Assembly: GCA_902702965.1 (NCBI GenBank)
Contig: CACRXP010000021.1
Location: 737,442-801,441, forward strand
Direction of reading: 5' to 3'
Length of the DNA: 64,000 nucleotides
From: Spirometra erinaceieuropaei
Taxonomy: Eukaryota > Platyhelminthes > Cestoda > Diphyllobothriidea > Diphyllobothriidae
Shown here: positions 57,399-64,000 of the stretch, in pieces
Position numbering within the stretch: the stretch's first letter is position 1
How the letters are laid out: each line of letters opens with the position of its first letter
Notes under the pieces: model-generated
Seen by the model: only the letters and a program-made list of their open reading frames with translations
Told to the model about the DNA's origin: nothing
Database searches by the model: none
Made by a program: the position numbers and the translations under genes

Positions 57399-59469
57399 AT
57401 CTACGGTAGCTGTTCTTTTAAGAAATTTTAATTTGGAATTTAACTGCTTTTCTCTTTCGGCTAAGAACCTATTCTTACTTGAAAGGTACACACAGATTAC
57501 TTGTGGTACTATTGTTCCACAATTTCGTTTTTGGTGATTAATCTCTCTGATAGGTCTGCATTTTTGGTGGCACTTAAGACATTCATGGACTAAGCGTTCT
57601 AACTATCCCGACAAATTCCTTTGCTGATCTCTTTCTTTTGGAATTTGTCGACCACTTACACGGACTTTACTTTCGGAACAATAGCAAAAGTTCCAGGAGT
57701 TATGATGAGGGCAGTGCACATGTGGCTGCTATAACCCTTTCCGGATTTTGCGGTTATTTATCGGAACAACAGCCCTTTTTTGCCTGTAAGTGGTTATTTT
57801 GGTTGCAAAATGAGTCCTAATTCTTGAAATGTTGATATAGGCATTAAGGCATGCCAGTATAAATTTAGTTATACGCTGTTTGATTACTCAAGGGTAAAGA
57901 TGTGATATCAGCTCAGTAGATATTTTGTGGCAATCTGGTTTGAAAGTAGGGAAAATTCTGTCTGTTACACATTCAAAGCACTTACCCTTCAGTGGAGTAT
58001 CGATGGTTATGAGAAATCAATCAGTCTGAATAAATTCGACAAGCCAACAGCTAGTTCTCATTTCGTACGTCTTAGCCCGTTTGACCCTGTTAAAATATTA
58101 TTTGTAGCTAATGATATACTTCAGCATTGAAAGGAGTGGCACTGTATATAACCGCTGGATGGTTTTCGTGTTTTATAATGTCTCACTTTAAAGCGCCATC
58201 GCCACCTACCAAACTAATCGTTGTATAAATATACCGAATCGGACCGCTAATTTGTGAAAAAAAAACAGTAATTTAATTTTCTCATAAAATTATGCTCCAC
58301 TTATACTTAGATTTTCCTGGGAAATCCAACAAAACGCCTCTAAGAATCTAGTGTTAGATAGTACATTGTCATTAGCTAATCATAATCGCCTCGCGGAAAC
58401 TCAGCGATCTTTGAGTCGCGGCCTCGCATCGGAATTTACGGACTCGGCCTTATTCGGACTCTGATTCATTAATCTCACGGTATTCCCTCCCACAAAACTT
58501 CTTGAATATTACCGATTGAAGTAGCCAAATTCTAATAAGTGTTATGACACAGTTCTACCTTTGACCCTAGGAAATGTATCGCAACGATTTTGTAAAAAGT
58601 GCATATTTAATTGCTTATGATCTCCTCTGTTAGTTGTGCTTGATTCCTCCAAGACTGCCAGTTAAAATTAGAGAACTCTCTTCTCAAGTTAAACTGGAAT
58701 GCATAGTGGCAACTCTACCCTCACGCCTCCGTGTTAATTCGTCGTCGAACACCTCCTGAAACTAGAATAGGTGGGCATAGATACTCACAAGGTCTTCGGC
58801 TTGCTTCAAGCATGATGAGAGCGCTCATCATGTACCACTCATACAAGTGGATGCATATACGAATTTAGTGCTACTTTTTATGTCAGAACCATGTTTTCGT
58901 GATTTCAGCCACATTAAAAAAGGTTTGCTCTACCGTGGTTTGGCACACTTGGCGGTGTCAAAAATGCAACTTCCTTGTCTAGACGGGTGCATTCCACTTC
59001 CAAGTTTTGAGGCATGAAAGTGATTTCCCAGACCAACACTGTCAGCGAAACGTCGCATGGGCGATGTACGCAGTTATTCGGGGAAATTAATGGTGAGTTC
59101 ATCCATGTGCGGTGCTAAAGTCTACCAGAAGAAATGACCCAATTATCATTCTTCAGAATTCTCACGTCAAGCGCTATAGGCGGATACTGCGAAAAACGGT
59201 ATTTCAGCATGATATGAGATAGGCTCCGTGCATTCTACAGACTGACAAAGACCCACTCACTCATGTACGCATTCAGAGCCGAAACCGGCATTCAGTCAGT
59301 TGCTTGGTACGGCCTAGATCACTATGCTCAAAAACTAGACCCATATTACACTTCTTTGAGTCATTTCGATATCGCCTTCATAAATCCCGTATAAGCAGCT
59401 ATGGCACATACCGTTCAACAAACCAACCAGAAGTGTACCAAGAGGAGATGGGGATCTAGTTGTTGAATA

Positions 59470-59935
59470 TCAAGGTCCGATATGGTGTTTGCCGGAATGT
59501 GGACGGGTAGTCTTCCTCTTTTGGAAAGAACCTAGGATTATTTCACTTTCTGTCATGGCTACACCTCCAGGAGGCAACAAATAAACATCGGAGTCGTCAG
59601 AGCCATCTGTTAGTCCCTGTGAATCGAATCCTAGATCTGGGTATTTAGATAATAATTCGTGAATCTTTTGGGAGGGAAGGTATCTGAGGTATTCCAGGTC
59701 ATTTGGTTCTTTAGCAGCCCTCTGAATGCACGCCCTCAATGGAGAATTTTGATGAATATACGTTTGTTCCAGTGGCAGTTTATCAAGCTTTTGCTGGTCT
59801 TCCCAAGATTTCATCGATTTCTCCCATTAGCATACTTGGAATCCTCTCCATTTCTTTTTCGAGGTCATCTGGTGATAAAAGCCTTTTAGACAGTCCGTGA
59901 ACGGCTTCTTCACTTTTAAATGAGGAACGCAAATA
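59470..59935 (-). pseudogene. Unidentified coding-like exon with an apparent frameshift
   Basis: The minus-strand frame 59814-59470 (114 codons) has protein-like, charged composition: KSWEDQQKLDKLPLEQTYIH, RAAKEPNDLEYLRYLPSQKI and TDGSDDSDVYLLPPGG. Immediately upstream, the adjacent frame is also coding-like (SEEAVHGLSKRLLSPDDLEK, ERIPSMLMGEIDE), reaching back to an acceptor-like CTCATTTAAAAG near 59930. The switch falls near 59815-59825, where no intron fits. It could be a broken gene, a sequence error or two exons with an unusual boundary. The family is unknown. Confidence 0.3.
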
Positions 59936-60428
59936 TTAAAGTTTATGCACGTTCCGATCAGGTTTGCTTCCGTTATTGCCTTATTCGACTGTCCTGTTTA
60001 GCACACTGCTTGATAAATTGTCCAGAAATTGAATAATTTTTTACATTTTTCCGGAGCAGGCAAACTTGCGGATGGATCTGATTAAATTTTTGGGACATCG
60101 AAATATGGTTGGCCTGGTCCCAAATATATAATTAAGATAGTAATCTTAAAATTTCAACTGGACAATCCATTCAACCGCAGTTTCATAAAAATATCAGTGC
60201 TATCCCATGAGAACGCATTCAATGTTCTTTATTAGGACCCTTTCTGGTTTAAGGTGAATCCTGATTAAAAACGACCATGTACTTATAAACTAATCCAACA
60301 ACCTTGAACAGTGGTCATTCCGAGCATACGTAGTAGTTGACATATTTCGACAAACCATAAATCGAACTCTAGCGCAATGTCTTGACTTTTTGTCGATATA
60401 ATGGTTTTAAAATAGCTCAAGGTCTGCG

Positions 60429-60459
60429 TACTACTACTACTACTACTACCACTACTACT
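60429..60459. repeat. (CTA)n microsatellite
   Basis: About ten TAC/CTA units with one CCA interruption. It encodes a poly-Ser run on the minus strand that inflates an open frame at 60283-60504. Confidence 0.9.
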
Positions 60460-61074
60460 CCACATTGGCTTTTTTAATTTATTATTCAGTAAACTGACCT
60501 TCATTCACAAAATCTTGTGTTCACATCCATAACGCTAGCTCCATGGTATTCCTTACTGTAGACTCACGGTTTGCTATCAGTCCTACGATTCTTTGTAACA
60601 AGTCCAACAAACCCACTGACGTGGACTTTAGAATCAGAATCGAACTAATGATGAAAACGAGGAGTTGCACTTTTGTGATGACAGGTGGAATGAAGACAAA
60701 GATGAGGGTAGGCTGGCACAGAACTACTTCTGACTTATTCTGTCTTTATTTAGCTAATAATGCCTGACCACCATCTGGAATCAACAGCTCGACTGACATT
60801 CCCCCTTTTGTTATCGTTACCTGTCTGGGCCCGGCTTAGAAGGTGGTCGTCTTTTCGTGATCTCCACTACCCATTTGGAGTCGGGTTGCTTCAAAAAACC
60901 AATGGATTAGTGCGCTCCAGTACCCGCATTTTAAACTACTGCTACCATATTCCGAATTTCAGACAATCTGCGTTATTTCTCGTGTTGAATGTGAGCTCTT
61001 ACACTGTATGTGTTACCCGTGCAGTATTTTGTCGTTAGAAAACAGTTTAATTTTATAGATATATATATATATAT

Positions 61075-61195
61075 TGACCCAAATGTGGAAAACTCGGCAC
61101 CCTGGTGGGATTCGAAACCACGACAACAAGGGAAAGGCTTTGGTACAGACAGCGCTCTAGCCACCTGAGCTGCGATGCCCAACCGGACGACGTGA
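61075..61195 (-). repeat. tRNA-derived SINE (family B), minus strand
   Basis: Read on the minus strand: CTCAGGTGGCTAGAGCGCTG, then CTTTCCCTTGTTGTCGTGG and GGTTTCGAATCCCACC. It forms the outer end of the left arm of the long inverted repeat; TA repeats adjoin at 61058-61075. Confidence 0.7.
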
Positions 61196-62344
61196 ATTTA
61201 ATCACATTCCGGAATCCACCTAACCTGATGTCTTCTAAATGATTTACAGTAGGTGGACTAACTCATGAAATGTCAACCGAAATTCCGAAATGCGTTTCCG
61301 ATTCGAAAAGATTAATTAAGTACGGTTGTAAAACTAGTTAGCCTGCAACATAATTCTATAATATTTCAGTTACCTCAGGACGCCGGCTTTTGAAAGAACT
61401 TCCTTCTGGCTGCATTCATAAACTACACTCTGTAAAAAATGACTACTTAGGTAGCATGAATTTTCCTCATTGATTTTCGATGCCCCTGAAAGTCCAATTA
61501 CATTTCATGAAAAACATGCATAAAAATATTCATTGTCTTGCTCATTCGGTAGATAATTACTTCTTCTTTCAAATTTATACTCGAAGGAATGGTATTATTC
61601 GGTTTTAAAAAAGTTTCTAATTGTGGGACTTTTAAATAACGGGAAATGGTCACTCAAAAATCTTCATGTCTGTGCATTTACCAATGTGGCTTGTAAAGTT
61701 AACAATATGGCTCAAATCCATTGTTAAATTGTATGAAAACTATATAGTCCATTTCTATTACCATATAAAAATGTGTGGTTCGACGTACGCGGAGAATATA
61801 CGGCTTGTAGTTTGGAAACCCTGAATCCAAGTGTACCGGTAGAGCGGGATCGAAATTATTCGCGAATTGGAAGTTTTTGTAAATCGAATTATGCCATTCC
61901 GTCAAGTACAAAATTGAAAGAAGAAGTAATTATCTGCCGAATGAGCAAAAAATGCACAATTTTATGTATGTTTTTCATGAAATATAATTGGACTTTTAGG
62001 GGCATTGAAAATCAATGAGAAAAATTCATGCTACCTAAGTAGTCATTTTTTACAGAGTGTAGTTTATGAATGCAGCCAGAATGAAGTTCTTTCAAAAGCC
62101 GGCATCCTGAGGTAACTGAAATATTATAGAATTATGTTGCAGGCTAACTAGTTTTACAACCGTACTTAATTAATCTTTTCGAATCGAAAACGCATTTCAG
62201 AATTTCGGTTGACATTTCATGAGTTAACCCACGTACTGTACTTAGAAAATCCTGCTTGAGCAGTCAGCTTACTGTAATAGACTTGGTGAATTCTAGAAGT
62301 TGCAGTAGGCTGGGCAGGCAACCTGACGAAATGTGATTGAACTC

Positions 62345-62475
62345 ACGCCTCCCCGTAGGGACTCATAGCTCAGGTGGCTAGAGCGCTGTCTGTACCAAAG
62401 CCTTTCCCTTGCTGTCGTGGGTTCGAATTCCACCGAGGCGCTGAGTTTTCCACAATCGGGTCAATATTAATTATT
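62345..62475 (+). repeat. tRNA-derived SINE (family B), plus strand
   Basis: The head contains ATAGCTCAGGTGGCTAGAGC and GTGGGTTCGAATTCCACC and ends GAGGCGCTGAGTTTTCCAC. It is the mirror partner of 61075-61195. The SINE-B leader (about 62245-62345) is also present. Confidence 0.7.
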
Positions 62476-62479
62476 CAAA

Positions 62480-63193
62480 AATTTGCCAAAACATCTTCTA
62501 ATGATGTTGTCATAAAAACTCCAACCATTCCAACTCCAACCAGTCGCAAGCCCACGACGAAACTTCCTACAGTAGCCCAAGTTCGAAAGTCGTGAATATT
62601 TCAGAAATGTTCGCCATGAGTCCAACTAGTGCAACAAACTTCCCAGTTTTAACTGTTTTCCTTTACCAGAACAAAGGTAAATTTTGAACATAGCCTTTGA
62701 GTCAGAAATATTATTCCGAATATCCTTATCATTGTTGGTGTTACTCCTCAGCTGTATCAAACTCCCAGTCGGGTATCAGGCTTATAAACCTTACAGGTCT
62801 TCCCTCCTCTAGTCTAATAAAAGTACTTTTGCAGAAGCTTTTTGATAGTTGCATTAAAAGGCAACGCATGTTACTCAAGGGGCTGATTTTTTAAGACGAT
62901 AGACCAAGTCGCTTTAAATGCTTGCAGAAATGCTGCCAAAGAAACATATTTCGCATATCATCGAATGCGGCGCGAACTACCTTACGTTTTACAAGTTGAC
63001 ATTTTCGAGGGCGTTGTCAATCTGTTAAACTAAGGGAAATCCTTCGGCTATATACTTACATAACCGACTGAAAAATGTGTACCGGTAACTACGCAAGATT
63101 TGTCCTCTCAGCCTTGAACTAAGCCACACAACTGTTCTTTCTGTTCCGAAGGGCAAAGTGCAACCTCGAGTTGCGCACTATTGTTTTCAGACT
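62480..63193. other. Upstream region of the tetraspanin gene
   Basis: No gene supported. It should contain the promoter of the tetraspanin gene. A splice-acceptor-like TTGTTTTCAG ends at 63190, so an untranslated 5' exon or trans-splicing is possible. Confidence 0.3.
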
Positions 63194-63238
63194 ATGCGTA
63201 TTTTACTTATGTGCGTAGCTTTAATCAGTGTTTGTTAG
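63194..63238 (+). promoter_or_regulatory. Upstream ORF abutting the tetraspanin start
   Basis: A 14-codon ATG frame ends in TAG at 63236-63238, directly followed by the tetraspanin ATG at 63239 in the same frame. The stop fixes the tetraspanin start at 63239. If the ATG at 63194 is in the mRNA it could lower or gate translation. Confidence 0.4.
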
Positions 63239-64000
63239 ATGAACGTCAAAGCTCTTAGCACCGGGCTGATTGTTCTGGTTGTGGTTATCCTCCTCATTGG
63301 ATCCGGCTGTGCGGCTATTGGATTCTTCTTTCGTTACAACATACAAGGTTTTCGAAAACTCTTGGAGGATCAGGTGGTGCCGCTTAAAGCATTGTCTGGA
63401 GTCTCCGAAGAAAAAATTTACTTCCTACTGAACGAGGTAGCATCCGACATAACTGACGGCATTCAATCGGTCCTCCTGTGTCTGGGGTTCTACGGAGTGG
63501 CAACGGCGATCGCTGCGCTCTTGGGTCTGATCGGTGTTGGAGCTCGTGTAAATTATCTGCTGACGACCTTCTGTTTGATCCTAACTTTTCTCATGCTAGG
63601 CAAGATTATTGGAATATCCATGTTTGGGAACGACAGGGCGCATTTGTCTAACATAGTACTGACTTACCTCACACCACGTCTGTCGAAATACCGTGGTCTG
63701 AATGGGACTAATAAGGCAAGCTTCGTCTGGAATCTAATCATGCTTCAACTGGAGTGTTGTGGACTTCTAAATGGATACGAATTACCGGTCGTGTCCGTGC
63801 CGGTTTGCTGTATGCGTGACTCATCACTGCGGCTATTGTATAGCAGCTGCTCGGAAAACCAAACCTATGAAAACAGTTTTATTGGCTTCGGTTGTAAACC
63901 AGTTATATTGAACATTATATACAGATCTGTGGACACCTTGATTGGTTGCATATTCCTGGGCATCCTTCTTGAATCCATTGCGCTGGCAATATCCTTCGTT
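63239..64000 (+). CDS. Tetraspanin, C-terminus beyond window end
   Basis: There are 254 codons from ATG to the window edge without a stop or intron. The topology is that of a tetraspanin: TM1 at about residues 10-31, a small loop, TM2 at 77-100, TM3 at 107-128, a large extracellular loop at about 129-230, and the start of TM4 at 233-254. The large loop has the signature CCG (173-175), PVCC (188-191), Cys204 and Cys219, making six cysteines for three disulfides. Possible N-glycosylation sites are NGT (155) and NQT (207). Tetraspanins organise membrane microdomains, and in flatworm parasites they are abundant in the tegument. Only the end of TM4 and the short cytoplasmic tail are missing. Confidence 0.92.
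   Translation, partial: MNVKALSTGLIVLVVVILLIGSGCAAIGFFFRYNIQGFRKLLEDQVVPLKALSGVSEEKIYFLLNEVASDITDGIQSVLLCLGFYGVATAIAALLGLIGVGARVNYLLTTFCLILTFLMLGKIIGISMFGNDRAHLSNIVLTYLTPRLSKYRGLNGTNKASFVWNLIMLQLECCGLLNGYELPVVSVPVCCMRDSSLRLLYSSCSENQTYENSFIGFGCKPVILNIIYRSVDTLIGCIFLGILLESIALAISFV

Larger units (their letters stand above)
61065..62475. repeat. Long inverted repeat with SINE-B heads at both outer ends
   Basis: Arms are about 61075-61625 and 61870-62475, with a spacer of roughly 245 bp. Matched blocks include TTATGAATGCAGCCAGAA (right) with TTCTGGCTGCATTCATAA (left), and AATTACTTCTTCTTTCAA (left) with TTGAAAGAAGAAGTAATT (right). Each outer end is a SINE-B tRNA-like head pointing outward. Arms seem about 90% identical by eye. 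A weaker single match to the arm sequence lies near 41960-42050. It ends about 0.76 kb upstream of the tetraspanin start. Confidence 0.7.

Noticed and set aside
1..64000. CRISPR array, phage or bacterial defence system
   Set aside because: No regularly spaced direct repeats, operon structure or bacterial-type genes were seen; introns and retroelements show a eukaryotic genome.

Overview
The window looks like eukaryotic nuclear DNA from a parasitic flatworm, most plausibly a cestode of the diphyllobothriid type. This is an inference from four things: a few intron-rich genes in AT-rich DNA, abundant Penelope-like retroelements with GIY-YIG endonuclease domains, tRNA-derived SINEs, and RTE-type and CR1/Jockey-type LINE debris. 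No bacterial operons, rRNA genes or CRISPR arrays were seen. Gene models come from reading splice sites and reading frames by eye, so exon edges are predictions.

Layout. 1-3765 is a repeat nest: tRNA-derived SINE copies, TA microsatellites, a nearly perfect Penelope-derived palindrome (949-2018) and a 5'-truncated Penelope-like element with an intact RT plus GIY-YIG frame (2187-3765, minus). 5376-18504 (minus) is a predicted four-exon gene for a 3CxxC-type zinc-finger protein resembling receptor-transporting proteins. Its introns of 2.3-4.9 kb carry repeats, and a GC-rich region lies at its 5' end. 18.9-32.1 kb is mostly gene-free and holds SINEs, a CTA microsatellite and a decayed LINE endonuclease fragment.

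32188-35708 and 43235-49311 (both minus) are two tandem, five-exon genes for secreted trypsin-fold proteins. Their first four coding exons have identical lengths (58, 119, 325 and 233 nt). Both have Arg in place of the catalytic His and both lack the IVGG activation site. The second also has Ala in place of the catalytic Ser. They therefore look like an inactive serine-protease-homologue family. A rearranged Penelope-like element sits in intron 2 of the second gene. Between the two genes lie a SINE, an LTR-like repeat and the 3' end of a decayed LINE.

49.3-63.2 kb is repeat-rich: degenerate TTAGGG-like DNA, a dispersed repeat shared with 7.1-7.5 kb, an RTE-type LINE RT fragment, and two long inverted repeats (53.8-54.8 kb around a GIY-YIG remnant; 61.07-62.48 kb with SINE heads at both outer ends). 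At 63239 the plus-strand coding sequence of a tetraspanin begins and runs off the window end. The SPH pair would be secreted and the tetraspanin membrane-bound; the 3CxxC protein would be intracellular. Apart from the duplication of the SPH pair, nothing in the sequence shows that these genes work together.
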